The notes under the pieces were generated by a model. It saw only the letters and a program-made list of their open reading frames with translations. It made no database searches and was not told where the DNA came from. Of a stretch of 64,000 nt of DNA, positions 1 to 10,342 are shown one piece after another; position 1 is the stretch's first letter, and each line of letters begins with the position of its first letter. The position numbers and the translations under genes were made by a program. Location: the NCBI GenBank assembly GCA_019448385.1, contig JAGTXO010000004.1, positions 434,001 through 498,000 on the forward strand, in the 5' to 3' direction. Origin of the DNA: Diacronema lutheri (Eukaryota > Haptophyta > Pavlovophyceae > Pavlovales > Pavlovaceae).

Positions 1-2
1 AC

Positions 3-1229
3 GAGTGCGGCCTGCGCCAGTTCGCCCACGAGCTCGAGCTCGTTGCGCTGCTTCGTCAGGCGCCGTTCGTAACGGCGGTGCCCGACGACGCGGACCTTTT
101 CCTTGTGCCGTTCCCGTCGACGCTCGCGCTCATGTACGCGCGCTCGCTCAGGAGCCGCGACTGCCGGCGGTGCGTCGAGATGGAAGCGCGGCTGCTCGCG
201 CTCCTCGCGGGCGAGCACGCGCGCCGGTGGTCGCGGTGCGGCGGGCACGACCACGTCTTCCTCTCGCTGCGCTGCCCGACGGCGCACGGGCACGAGATGG
301 CCAACCGTGGCTACGCGGGCCACCTCTTCAACAGCTTCCGGGAGCCGCTGACCGGGATACACCTCTGCCTCGAGCCACCGCCCGACGCGCCCGACGCGCG
401 CGCGCGCGACGGCGACGATGGCGCCGACGGCGCCGTCGGCGCGCGCGCCGCCCATCGCCCGAGCGACCGCTTCCACGCCATCGTCGTGCCGTCGCTCGTT
501 GACTTCCCGACCATGGTCGCCGCTGACTACGAGGCGCGCACCGCGCCCAAGAGCACGCTCCTCTTCTTCCAGGGCGCGCCGCTCAACGACGTGCGGACGG
601 TCGTAATCGACGCGATGCGCCGCTCGCCTGCCGACTGCAGGCTCTTGCCGCAATTCTCGCGCTTCACGCTCACGAGGCCGGCAGAGCACGCGGAGGCAAT
701 GGCGCGCGCCACCTTTTGCTTCTGCCCGCGCGGCGACACCGCCATCGCAAAGCGCCAGTACGACGCGGTCGCAAGCCGATGCATCCCTGTGGTCGTTGCC
801 GACGACGCGGAGTGGGCGTTCGCGCGGCGCACGCCGCCCGCCGCCTTCTCGCTGCGCGTGCGCGAGGCGGAGATTGTTGCGCCGGCAAATCGAAGCGGCG
901 GCGAGCGGCTGCTCGACACGCTGCGCTCGCTCCCTGCGCCGCGCGTCGCCGAGCTGCAGCGCGGGCTCGCGGCGGCGTGGCGGCGCTTCCGGTACGGCGG
1001 CGAGTGGGCGGCCGGCGAGGTCCTCGACAGCGCGATTGACGAGCTCGCCGACCGCGTGCGCGTGCTGCGCGAGCTCGGCTGCGTGGCGGGCGGACCAGCC
1101 GTGCGCGAGGCCGCCGCCGACGCGGCCTTGTGGACGGCGCGGCTGCGCGCCCGCTTCGACGAGCTCTTTCCGCCGCCCGCGCGCGTGCCCGTGCTGCCGC
1201 TCACTCGCGTTCCAAAGTCGGCTGCCTAA
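3..1229 (+). CDS. Exostosin-type (GT47) glycosyltransferase, C-terminal part
   Basis: The reading frame is open through the left edge, so the 5' part of the gene lies outside the window. The GT47 exostosin family transfers sugars to glycans in the Golgi lumen. The decisive stretch is about residues 235-265, CFCPRGDTAIAKRQYDAV followed by RCIPVVVADD, which matches the exostosin C-terminal pattern of a Cys-Pro-Arg-Gly-Asp turn followed by a conserved 'CIPV' strand. Upstream, DLFLVPF and the loop around CGGHDHVF fit the N-terminal half of the domain. An Asp/Ala-rich insert (about residues 130-150) separates the two. No membrane anchor is visible, as expected if it sits in the missing N-terminus. 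The stop lies only 23 bp from the converging DUF2009 gene. The family is fairly sure; the sugar and acceptor cannot be told. Confidence 0.75.
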   Translation, partial: ECGLRQFAHELELVALLRQAPFVTAVPDDADLFLVPFPSTLALMYARSLRSRDCRRCVEMEARLLALLAGEHARRWSRCGGHDHVFLSLRCPTAHGHEMANRGYAGHLFNSFREPLTGIHLCLEPPPDAPDARARDGDDGADGAVGARAAHRPSDRFHAIVVPSLVDFPTMVAADYEARTAPKSTLLFFQGAPLNDVRTVVIDAMRRSPADCRLLPQFSRFTLTRPAEHAEAMARATFCFCPRGDTAIAKRQYDAVASRCIPVVVADDAEWAFARRTPPAAFSLRVREAEIVAPANRSGGERLLDTLRSLPAPRVAELQRGLAAAWRRFRYGGEWAAGEVLDSAIDELADRVRVLRELGCVAGGPAVREAAADAALWTARLRARFDELFPPPARVPVLPLTRVPKSAA

Positions 1230-1252
1230 GACGTGAAACTGGCGCGCACGGC

Positions 1253-3135
1253 TCACGCCTGAAACTCGCCGTCAAAGCCGATAAAGCCGCACATTTTGAA
1301 AAGCGGATAGTAGGGCTTGCTCGCCACCTGCGAGCACCAGTTCCACGCGGACGTGAGGCGCCCGTCGATGCAGCTGCCCGCGTCGTAAAAGTTGTCCGCG
1401 CCTGCGCGCACACACACGAGGGCGCGCATGACTCAGCTCGCGCGCGGCCGTGGCTCGCGTCGGCGGCGCGCGCGCGCGCAGCGGGGGCGGACCGCGCACC
1501 ACTTCCGTCGAACGCAAATTTGAAGAAGTCGCAGAGGATGGCCTTGACGGCGTCTGTGGGCGAGTGCCAGCGCAGCGCGATGTACGACTGCAGCTGCGCG
1601 GGCTGGTGCCGCGGGCTCGCGATCGCGTCGAGGACCAGGAGGAGCGGATTTAAAATGCGCTCGATGGCCGCGTACTTGTCAATAAATGTGAGAGCGTTCG
1701 GCACGTTTGTATCGCCCATGTGGATGACGGCGCTGCCCACCCACGTGCCGAGCTTGCGCTGCGTGTGGTGCAGCAGCTCGCGCATCGCGCGCTCTGTGCG
1801 ACGCGCCGGCTGCACGCGCTGCAGTCCCTGCCCCGTGTCCCGAAGCGAATAGGGCGACGACCCGTCGAGTAGGTCTGCCTCGGCGAGGCACCACAGCTTG
1901 AACATCTCGTGCGCGATCTCGCGCCACAACAGCAGCGACTGCAGCGCGAACGCGTGCTGGCGAGAATGCGAGTGCGAGAGGCGCGCGCCGCCCTCGCCGC
2001 CGCCGATCGCGAGCGAGAGGCTCGCGTTCTCGGGCGCCGCGGCGGGGAAATGGACGCAGAGAAGGCGAATCATTCGGTCGATCGGGTCGCGCGCCTGATG
2101 CATGTACGCGTTGTTGTCGCCGAGCGAATAGAGCGCGAGCCGCACCTTGTCCGCCGAAAGCGTCGCCGATCGGTACTTGTTGACGAGCGCCTCGACGGCC
2201 TTCTCCTTGGCGCGGATCTCCGCCTGAATCTGCGAGCGGTTCTTCTCCGGGTCGGCGGCGATGCATTGCGTCGCGACGGCGAGCAGCTCGTCGCCCAGCA
2301 GCGCAAGCCCACCATGCCGCTCGAGGTGCGTGTATACCGTCTCGAGCGGCTTTAGGAGCGGGCCGAACGCGGCGAGGCCGTGCGACGAATTGGCGTCCTG
2401 GAGCAGAAACAAGAGCTTGCCGTACGACGTGCGCATCTTCTCCGGGTTGGTCACCTTGTACCGGCGGAGCGCCTCAAACATGCTCGCGAGCGTGCCCGCG
2501 TGCCGCGCATAGTCCCGGCTCTCGTTGAGCCGCTGCCCGGCCTTTGCATCGTGGAAGGCAGTGACGAGCGCGACGAGAAGCAAATGGATCTCACGGAGCT
2601 GCTTCTGCGTGCGCTTCGCCGGATTGGCCGCGAGCACGGGCGTGTCGACAAGCGACGTGTACTCTGTCACGCCCATCATCCCCTCGAGCAGGCGCAGCGT
2701 TTTGCGCTCGCGCAGCGCGAGCCGGAGGGGCACGTAGCGCGCGCGCTCGGTGAACCACGCGCCCACCTCCGTGTCGCTCGGCACATCGCCCGAGAGGACG
2801 CCGGCCAACTCGGCGTCGCCGCCGAGCAGATCGTCGTGGTCAGACCGCCACAGCGCGACAGTCGCCGCGCGCCACATGCGATGCGCGATCGCGAGCGCGG
2901 GCTTGTGCTGCGCCGTGGCCGGCTCGACGTCGACTTGCCGGCCGGCGTGCGCCGCGCCCTCCGCGGCTGCGGCGGAAGACGCGTCGTCGTCTGGCGACCA
3001 GCCGGGCGGCGTAAGCAGCACTTGTGCGTGCAGCTTGTCGATGAGCGGGATGCAGCTCACATCGGTCCCGCCAACGTCGTCGTAGGCCGCGCGGAGCGCA
3101 TGCATGGCGGCCCTACGGACGCGCGAGCGCATCAA
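1253..3135 (-). CDS. DUF2009 / UPF0652 family protein
   Basis: Two exons: 1500-3135 and 1253-1401, joined across a GT-AG intron (1402-1499) that restores the conserved end of the family. The protein matches DUF2009 as I recall it from plants and amoebae: EYTSLVDTP, NPEKMRTSYGKL, SLGDNNAYMHQARDP, HSHSRQHAFALQSL, WREIAHEMFKLW, DTGQGLQRVQ, GTWVGSAVIHMGD, ILCDFFKFAFDGSG and, in exon 2, DNFYDAGSCIDGRLTSAWNW. Length of about 590 residues is normal for the family. Its biochemical function is unknown; it is a conserved, probably soluble protein. The start could be either Met of the MM pair or Met11 (3105), since the N-terminus is not conserved. The 153-bp gap upstream separates it from the HECT gene on the same strand. 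Confidence 0.85.
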
Positions 3136-3288
3136 TCATTTTGTCAGTGTCAGACTGACACGCAGTCAGTCGCGGGACGGCTCATTTTGTGTGGCAGCTG
3201 GGCACGCGGACGGAACGGGCAAACATGTTCAGCGCGAGCGCGCAGCGCGGGCGCCATCGTCGCCCCGGGTTCAGCGCCGGCGCTCGGC

Positions 3289-6200
3289 TCAGGAGAGATC
3301 GAACCCGCATCCCGCGTTGACGGCGTACGTGAGCTTCGCGCGCACCAGCTCGACGTCCTCGTACGGCGGTAGCTTAAGCAGGTTCATGCACGTCGCCGAG
3401 GTGGGCAGCCGCCCTCGCCCCTCCTCCGAAACGCTCGCCATCTGGATGCAGAAAGGCGGCGCGAGCCACTCGAAGCCAAGCAGAGGTGGCCGTGCAGCGC
3501 TCGTCGCGAACTTGAGCACGGCCGCGCGCTGCGCGGCGCCCATCTCGCCCACCACCTGCCAGAACGCCTCGATTACCGGGTGCTGGTCGTAATACCCCGA
3601 CGCGTACCGCGTGTGCGCGCGCCAGTCCGCCACGTCGATCGGCGCGTCCGAACCCGACAGGACCATCGCGAGCTCGCGCGGCGAGAACATGGCAATCCAC
3701 GACGCTGGGATAACGGAGGTGAAGCCGCGCAGGAAGGCGGCGCATGGCCGGCGCAGCTGCGCGTTCAGCCGGTAGTTTGCGACCAGGTAGATGTACTCAG
3801 TCCGGTCGGCCGACCGGACGGTCACGTTGCGACCGTTGGCCTTCAGGTCCGTTGTGAACTCGCGCCCGTCAACGATGTCAGTGACCTGGCACGTGGACGG
3901 GGGTGGCGCACGGCGTGGCTGGTGAGCCCACGCGCGTGCAGCGCGCCGCGCCAGCGCGGCGTCGGGCGCGGGCGCGGGCGAGTGCCGGGACGCGTACCGC
4001 AAAGCACAAGGCGAGGTCCTCGAGCGCTCCCGTGTACCCTTTTAAAAAGAGCAGGTTGCGGTGCAGCTCGGGATCGAGCGCGGGCAGGTCGTTGACCGTG
4101 TTGGTCGTGCCGAGGACGATGGCGAGGAAGAAGGGCGCGAGCGGCACGTCGAGCAGAATGCCCTCATACAGTGCCTTTGCGAACATGGCGCCGGCGAACT
4201 CGAAGAGCGCCGCCGAATCAACCACCGCGTGCCGCGCCGCCGGGCTCGGGTACAGCTCGCCGTCGGACGTCGCGGCGAAGAGGCGCGCGCTCGGCGCGCA
4301 CGCCGCGCGGATCAGCTCAACCAAGTACTCCTTCATCACGCCCTCGCCGATGCCCGCCTCTTCGAGGCCCTGCGCGCGCGTGCGCGGCGGGGCGATGAGA
4401 GGCAAGGAGGGGCCACGGGCAACGGCGCAGCCATGCGATGAGCGGCGCGCGCTGCGCGGCGGTCGGGCGCTGGGCAAGTGTGCTGCGCGGCGGGTCTGCG
4501 CGGCGCGCGCCTGCTCGTTGAAAAACTGCACGCGCAACGGCATTTTGAGCCCCGAGCCAGCGCCGCGCAGCGCCGCAAACGAGTCCGCGAGCATCGACGC
4601 CCTGCGCACTCGGATTGGCTGCGGCCACATGTGGTGCAAGTCAAAGACGCCGTGCGCCTGCCTGTCGGCCGAGATCCACGCGCGCAACGCGCCGAGCCGC
4701 CCCTCGAAGGGCAGCGTGAACGGCACGCTGCGCAGCAAGGCCATCGCGCGCTCCGTCTCCGCCGCGCCTCCGCCCGCGGATGAGGCCACGGCCACGGCGG
4801 ACGCGCCCACGTCGGCCGTCGGCGCGCGCGCGTTCTGCACGACGGCCATGATGGTGGCAGCCATACCCGACGGCGAGCCACCGGCGAGCCACGCGAGCCG
4901 GTCGCCAATGAACGGCCTGCGTGCGTCCCGCTGGTGCATTGCGACCAGCAGTTTCGTCACCTGCGTGCGGCGCAGCGCGTGCAGCTCGCCGCAAGCCGCC
5001 GAGCCGGCGCCGCCGCCGGTGCTCGCAGCGAGGTGCGTGCGAGGCGAGGCTGGGGGGCTCGCCCACAGGAGGTGCACCGCAAGCTCCTTGAGCGCGAGGC
5101 ACATGGGGCGCAGCTGCTCGCGCGGCAGCAAGATAGGCCCGCCCGGCCTTAGACCAGGCTCGGACGACGCGGCGACAGCGCCCGCGGCAGCAGCGCTCGC
5201 GCCCGCGCTCGAGCCCAACGCCGGACCATCTGTGGGCGCCGGTCCGAGGAGCTCGGCGTCAGAGAGGACAACGAGGGCATGGTTGGCCAGCTGGCAGAAG
5301 AGACACAATGGGCCCTCGACCTCCGCCGACGCCCACGCGGTCGGCGTGCCACCAAGCCTCCGCGCGATCACGCTCACGCACGCCCATAGCCGTGGCGCGA
5401 GCGCCGTTGAGAAGACGAGGGTCGACAGGAGCGGCGCGGCCGAGTGCGCGCCCGAGCTGGCCGACGCGTGCGCGGTGAGCGGCGCGCCGTGTGCGAGCAC
5501 CATGCAGTACAGCGAGCACAGCTGTGCGAGTGGGGTGGAGTCGAGCGCCGGCGCGGTGTGCAGAGCGGACGCGCCCGGGGCCCCGTCCGCGCCGAGCACA
5601 GGCAGCAGCGCCGAAAACAACGGACCGGCATGGGTACCCTCCACGAGCACGCGTAGCTGCATGTCGACAATCCTGCCATGCTCCGCCGACGCCGACGCGG
5701 GCGCGCGTTCCACGTCCATCGCGCTCGCGCCCGTGCCGCCGGCCGTGCCGCCTCCGACAACGCCTCCGTCTCCGCCCGCGCCAAGCGGGCGCGCGCCTAC
5801 GCCATCGCCACCGTCGTCAGACTCCGAACCAGCGCCGCCCGGCAGCGCGCGCCGCTCGATCTGCGCCATGTGCGCGTCGGTCCAACCTCCCAGCAGCGCG
5901 TGCAGCACGCTCACGTACGCGCTGAGCGCAGCGCTGCGCGTGCCAGGCTCGAGGCGCGCGCCGGACCGCGGCACCGACGCGTTGGCGGCGGGCGCGTCGG
6001 CGAGTGCCGGCAAGACGAGCACATGCGCGAGCGAGATCGCGTTGCCGAGAAAGGCCATGGGCGCAAGGGCAGATGCCGCATGCGCCGGCCCGATGGCGTA
6101 CGCCGCGCCGCCGCGCGTCGCGCCGGCGGAGGAGCGCGCGCCGGCCGGCGCCGCCGGCCAGTCGCGCGGAGCGCAAAGCGCGGCCGGTAACGGCTCTGGC

Positions 6201-7258
6201 GACGGCCCCATGCTCGCCACGAGCGCGTCGCGCTCGGCGCAGATGGCCTGCAGCACGTGCGCGAGGAGCGCTCGGTCGGCGCGCAGCTCCACGCCAAGCG
6301 GCGCGGGCAGCCGAAACGCGACGCCTGGGATCGTGAGCGCCGCGCGCCCAAAACGCACAGCCTGCGCGCCGGCCGCGCGCGACGCTGGCGCGAGGCCGAG
6401 GTCGAATGGGGCGCGCAACGCGCGTAGCGAGAGCGCGCAGAGCGCGAGATCGTCGTCGACGAGGCGGAGCGCCTGCGTGCCGACGGTGTGCACACCGCCC
6501 CATGCGATCTCGTGCGCGCCGTGCTCGCCCGCCCAAAGCGCAAGCTCACGCGCCGCTCGCGCGACGCGCGTCGCGTCGACCTCCACGGGCAACAGGCTCA
6601 GCCACGCCCACGCGGACGAGTCGGTGAGGTATGCGAGCAATGCCAGCTCGCTGGATACGCTGAGCGCCGACGTTCTCTCCACAGCTGCGCCCGCCGCGCT
6701 CGTGCCCGCGCCGCGCGCACCGGCCCCGCGCGCCTGCGCGACCGCTCGCACGCACATCGCGACGAGGCCGCGCGCCTGTACGCGCCAAGCGGCGGCGGGG
6801 CTCACGCCGCCGACGCCGGCGGAGGAGACCTCGATCGAGCACATGGCCGCGCAGCGGTTCACTCGCGCGTCCGCCGCCGACGCGTTGCGCAGCACGAGCG
6901 CACATGCGTCGCTGCGCCGCGCCGCGTCGCCCGGGTCGGCGGGGAGCGACCCGTCGAGCACGAGCGCCGCTCGAATCAGCGCGCCGAGGGCAGGGACGGC
7001 GTCGGGTGTCGACTCCACTTCGCGTGCGCGTTGCACTAGCGCCTCCCAGCCGGCGCGCTCGCGCGCACACAGCTTGGAAAGCGCGGCGCGCCTGCGCGAC
7101 GCGCTCTGCAGCAGCGTCGCGCTCCGGTGCCGCACGCGCTGCATCTGCCTCGCCTCGCGCTCGCGCGCCGCGCGGTCGAGAATGGACTGGCGGTCTTGCT
7201 GCTTGGACGATCCGCGCAACGTCACCTTGCGGTTGGGCGCCGCATCGCCGAAGAACAT
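3289..7258 (-). CDS. HECT-type E3 ubiquitin ligase (UBE3C/HUL5/UPL6-7-like)
   Basis: Three exons: 4511-7258, 3998-4369 and 3289-3885. The start MFFGDAAPNRKVTLRG with the following basic, IQ-like helix (about residues 25-70) is the N-terminal signature of the UBE3B/UBE3C/HUL5 group. The middle is a long low-complexity Ala/Gly region. The C-terminal HECT domain runs from VQFFNEQ-GLEEAGIGEGVMKEYL through LFEFAGAMFAKALYEG, DLPALDPELHRNLLFLK, YIYLVANYRLN and ends with PTSATCMNLLKLPPY, whose Cys is the thioester-forming catalytic residue. HUL5/UBE3C ligases extend ubiquitin chains at the proteasome. The first intron (4370-4510) uses a GC donor; the second (3886-3997) is GT-AG. The 5' end is only about 90 bp from the inserted repeat block. 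Confidence 0.93.
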
Positions 7259-7367
7259 CCCGGCGGCGCAGCCCTCGGCTCCGCTCCAGACGGCGGCGAC
7301 CACCACCTCTGCGGCAGACGGACTTTTTGGGGTTTTTATTCGCAACAGGGTATTTAGTATATATTAT
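7259..7367 (-). promoter_or_regulatory. Probable HECT-gene 5' flank, cut short by an insertion
   Basis: About 90 bp of A/T-rich sequence (T-run around 7322-7340) separates the HECT start codon from the AT-rich motif TTTAGTATATATTATG near 7350-7365. This motif resembles the tail of the nearby LINE-like element, so the native promoter has either been shortened or the element brought in new upstream sequence. Inference only. Confidence 0.3.
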
Positions 7368-8392
7368 GCTTTTGAACAGCTGCGAGGCACCGTGGTCCCC
7401 GTCGGCGCGGCGCGCGCCGGCGCGGCCGTGCCGGCCGGCAGCTTCGAAACGCCGGCTGCCTTGACGACGCCTGCCTTTGCCATCCAGGCTGCGCCCTCGC
7501 GCTCTGCTGGCCGCGCTCCGCGCGCCCCGCCGCCCCTGCCCATCGACTGCGCCGGCACCGCGAACAACGTACTTTTCGCCCCGGTCGGTGGGTTTGGGGG
7601 TGGCGGGGCGCGCGCGCACGGCCGCACGAGCGACGGCGGCGTGGCCTTCTCTACGACGAAACCTTCGCTTGCGACGGCTGCGCCCTCGCGCTCTGCTGGC
7701 CGCGCTCCGCGCGCCCCGCCGCCCCTGCCCATCGACTGCGCCGGCACCGCGAACAACGTACTTTTCGCCCCGGTCGGTGGGTTTGGGGGTGGCGGGGCGC
7801 GCGCGCACGGCCGCACGAGCGACGGCGGCGTGGCCTTCTCTACGACGAAACCTTCGCTTGCGACGGCTGCGCCCTCGCGCTCTGCTGGCCGCGCTCCGCG
7901 CGCCCCGCCGCCCCTGCCCATCGACTGCGCCGGCACCGCGAACAACGTACTTTTCGCCCCGGTCGGTGGGTTTGGGGGTGGCGGGGCGCGCGTGCGCGGC
8001 CACGCGGCCAGCATCGCGGCGCTTGCCACGCTGGCGGCGGGTGGCGGTGCGCTTCGCCGCGGCGACAGGGGGCTGCGACGCGGCGGGGAGGGCGGCGGCT
8101 CGCTGGCGGCGGGCGTCGCGCTCTGCAGCGGCGGCGGGCGGCTTGGCGACGTGGCAGGCGGCGGCTCGGGGGTGGCGGTCGTCGCCGACGATCTTCGGGC
8201 CTCGGCGTGCGCGTGCGCGTCGGCCGGTGGTGTGATTGACGGCAGCCACCGGTGCGGCGGCGCGCGGGCGGCGGCGCGCGGTGGCTAGGCGCGTGTGGGC
8301 CTTTGGGCCTGCTCCGCCTGGCGCCTCGCTGCGCACTTCCTGACCCCATCTGTTGACCCGTCGGAAAGCGTCGTTAGTATTTAGTATTATAT
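7368..8392 (+). mobile_element. Possible 5'-truncated element related to the neighbouring LINE (element A)
   Basis: No recognised protein. On the + strand a frame ends in ...AARGG-stop at 8286-8288, followed by GGTGGCTAGGCG-GTGTGGG-like sequence and then AAGCGTCGTTAGTAT plus TTTAGTATTAT at about 8366-8390. The neighbouring element B ends in the same way (...PARGG-stop, GGTGGCTAGGCGTGTGTGGG, then AAGCGTCGTTAGTAT and TTTAGTATTAT). The unit also begins beside a TTTAGTATATATTATG motif at about 7350. This suggests two related elements lying head to tail. The inner part is a 189-bp tandem repeat open in several frames on both strands, so coding cannot be assigned. It could alternatively be an extended 5' region of the HECT gene. 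Confidence 0.4.
7491..7990. repeat. 189-bp tandem repeat, about 2.6 copies
   Basis: Units begin at 7491, 7680 and 7869. By eye the first two are identical and the third matches until it diverges near 7990. The period is 63 codons, so reading frames on both strands stay open: + strand units read APSRSAGRAPRAPPP..., - strand units read APPPPNPPTGAKSTLF.... The near-perfect identity indicates a very recent expansion or strong homogenisation. Confidence 0.93.
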
Positions 8393-10060
8393 GCTCCACC
8401 ATGCTCCACCATCTTCCGCTTCTCCTACTTGATCTCCCACTCGTACCTGTCGGACTCCCTGCAGGCCGCGGCTGCCTTCGACGACATCCTCGCCCGGCAG
8501 GCTACCGTCGCTCTCGGCGTCTCCGTCTCGACGGATGCCATCGCGAGCCGCCGGCTGCCGCTCCCGATTGCGATGCATGGCACCGGCCTGCGCAAGCAGG
8601 TCGACCTCGCTCCCGCCCTGATCTGGAGCGCCGCCAGCCTCGCCCTGCCGCACCTGCTCGACACGCGCGCCGCGGACGGCTCGGTCCTGGAGGCGGGCGT
8701 CCTCGACCGGCCTGCCATCGCGGCGCGCGTCGGGCACGACGCCTTCGCCGACATGGACGCGCACGGGTGGCGCTCGTTCCTCGCCTCGGGCTCGCGCCTG
8801 GGGCGCGATCTCGCCTCCGCCTGGCACGCCATGCAGGCCGAGCTCGGCGGCGGCCAGGGCGACACGGAAGTGCGCGTCCTCCGCCTGCCGCCCGGCTCCG
8901 TCGCGCCCGCCGCTCCCGCCGCCGGACGCCGGCCTAGCCTCTTGGCCGACATCACTGGCGACCGCGAGCGCTGCCGCTTCGACATGCTCAACGCTGAGCA
9001 CGCCGCCATGCCGCCGGGCTCGCGCCCACGCGGCCTCTGGTTTGGCCTCGGCAAAGAGAGCGGCCTCTTCCTCGAGGCACTGCCGCGAGCTTATGCCGCT
9101 TTCTCGCCGGCGGAGTGGGCCGAGGCGGTTGCGCGCTACTTGGGTCTGCCGAGCCCCGTGTGCGCGCAGCTCGCGGCGGCGGGCGCGCGCCTCGCGCGCA
9201 GCGGCAGCCAGCGCCCGATCCCGGTCGATGCGTTCGGCGACGCGCTCGCGGCGGCACCGGGCGTCGCCCACGACCACGTCGCGAAGCTTCGCCACGACCC
9301 CGCTCTCAACCTGCTCGCCTCGCTGGCTCGCGGATACGCCGGGACCTACGCGCGGCGCGAGGACGCGGACATCTTTGGCTCCGTGCTCGCCGGCGTGCCG
9401 CCGGCCGGGCGCGCGGCCCTGCGGCGTCGGCGCGTGCCCACCGTCGATCTCGTCGTCGTGCTCAACGGTGCGGGCTCGGCCCCTCAGCTCGTGCAGACAC
9501 TGTGCGAGCTCAAGTCGATCTCGTACTGCCCCACGCGCTACGGCCAGTCGGACACGCGCCGCTGCCAGGCCGCTGAGCGGCGGGCGGCGGCCGTCGGCGG
9601 CGAGCGGCGGCGTGCGTGCGCTCAACTCGACGAGGAGCTCTTCGGCATGCAGCCGGGCCAGGTGGGCCCGATGCAGGCGCGCCTCAACTCGTTCCCGCCG
9701 ATCCGCGCGCTGGTCATCGGCTCGTTCGGCGAGTGGTCGGCCGGCCTCGCCGACCTGCTCGCCACCTTCTCGCACATGGGCGCGGACGCGTGGATGGCGC
9801 GCATGGGCGCGCCCTCGCGCGACGTCGCCCGCGCGGCCCTCGAGCGCCACATGCGCCTCCAGCTCGCCGCGTGCGTCGTGCGTGGGCACGCGCAGCTCCT
9901 GCTCGCGCGCGCGCAGATGGCGCGCGGACAGGCGCCGCCGCACCGCCACGCGGCTCACGGCGTCCAGGCGGATGTGGACGCCTGCGGCGGTGTGGACGGC
10001 CTCTGCTTCCGGCGCGGCGACGGCGGCGGCGGCCGGCGGGGGCCGGCGAGGGGTGGCTAG
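8393..10060 (+). CDS. LINE-like ORF, C-terminal remnant (no RT core)
   Basis: About 555 codons remain. Visible parts are a post-RT 'thumb-like' segment (near residue 50-70 of the remnant), an Ala-rich helical middle, and a C-terminal module with VDLVVVLNGAG, ELKSISYCPTRYG, RRAAAVGGERRRAC, GPMQARLNSFPPIRAL, SFGEWSAGLADLLATFSH and a basic tail. No zinc knuckle or endonuclease motif is seen. The frame is intact from the junction to the stop, so the insertion is probably young. The last 120 codons occur again, inverted, at 13.4-13.75 kb. Confidence 0.6.
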   Translation, partial: APPCSTIFRFSYLISHSYLSDSLQAAAAFDDILARQATVALGVSVSTDAIASRRLPLPIAMHGTGLRKQVDLAPALIWSAASLALPHLLDTRAADGSVLEAGVLDRPAIAARVGHDAFADMDAHGWRSFLASGSRLGRDLASAWHAMQAELGGGQGDTEVRVLRLPPGSVAPAAPAAGRRPSLLADITGDRERCRFDMLNAEHAAMPPGSRPRGLWFGLGKESGLFLEALPRAYAAFSPAEWAEAVARYLGLPSPVCAQLAAAGARLARSGSQRPIPVDAFGDALAAAPGVAHDHVAKLRHDPALNLLASLARGYAGTYARREDADIFGSVLAGVPPAGRAALRRRRVPTVDLVVVLNGAGSAPQLVQTLCELKSISYCPTRYGQSDTRRCQAAERRAAAVGGERRRACAQLDEELFGMQPGQVGPMQARLNSFPPIRALVIGSFGEWSAGLADLLATFSHMGADAWMARMGAPSRDVARAALERHMRLQLAACVVRGHAQLLLARAQMARGQAPPHRHAAHGVQADVDACGGVDGLCFRRGDGGGGRRGPARGG

Positions 10061-10152
10061 GCGTGTGTGGGTGTCCGCCCATGACGCGTCCTGCCACGTC
10101 CTTGCCGTCCCGGCCGTCGCCTGTAAGCGTCGTTAGTATATTTAGTATTATT
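8393..10152 (+). mobile_element. 5'-truncated non-LTR (LINE-like) retrotransposon, element B
   Basis: An open frame enters at the left junction without a start codon (about 8393) and stops at 10060. Early on it reads FRFSYL...AAAFDDI then LPIAMHGTGLRKQVDLAP, the post-reverse-transcriptase region typical of LINE ORFs (an 'LPxxxGGLGLRSxxxLAPxA' type motif). The reverse transcriptase core is absent, as expected for 5' truncation during target-primed reverse transcription. The C-terminal part (GPMQARLNSFPPIRAL, GSFGEWS, then a basic helix region) is a domain I associate with LINE-like ORFs of algae but cannot name. The element ends with AAGCGTCGTTAGTATA and TTTAGTATTAT at about 10125-10150. A similar AT-rich motif lies just before its left end (8372-8392). 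Confidence 0.65.
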
Positions 10153-10342
10153 CGCTGGCAGCCCACACTGGGTCAGGGTCAGTCGCGAAACGCGACCGAC
10201 GTCTGCGTCAACGCCTCGACGTGGATGCACGCGCCGCCGCGTGGCGGCTCGTCGCCCGTCATGAGCGCGGCCGTTCAAAAGGCAAGGCCCGGCGGCTTGT
10301 CCGAGCGATCCTTGCGCTTGGCGCGAGGAAGTGCTTGCGTTC
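10153..10342. other. Short intergenic stretch, nothing recognised
   Basis: Between the LINE tail and the 3' end of the next gene. No motif, RNA gene or conserved reading frame is visible. Confidence 0.5.

Noticed and set aside
3903-8288. Very long + strand open frame (about 1,460 codons) opposite the HECT gene
   Set aside because: It runs antisense to a clear HECT ligase and has only Ala/Arg/Pro/Ser composition. Long antisense frames are expected at this GC level. Only its last part, beyond 7346, may matter, as part of element A.
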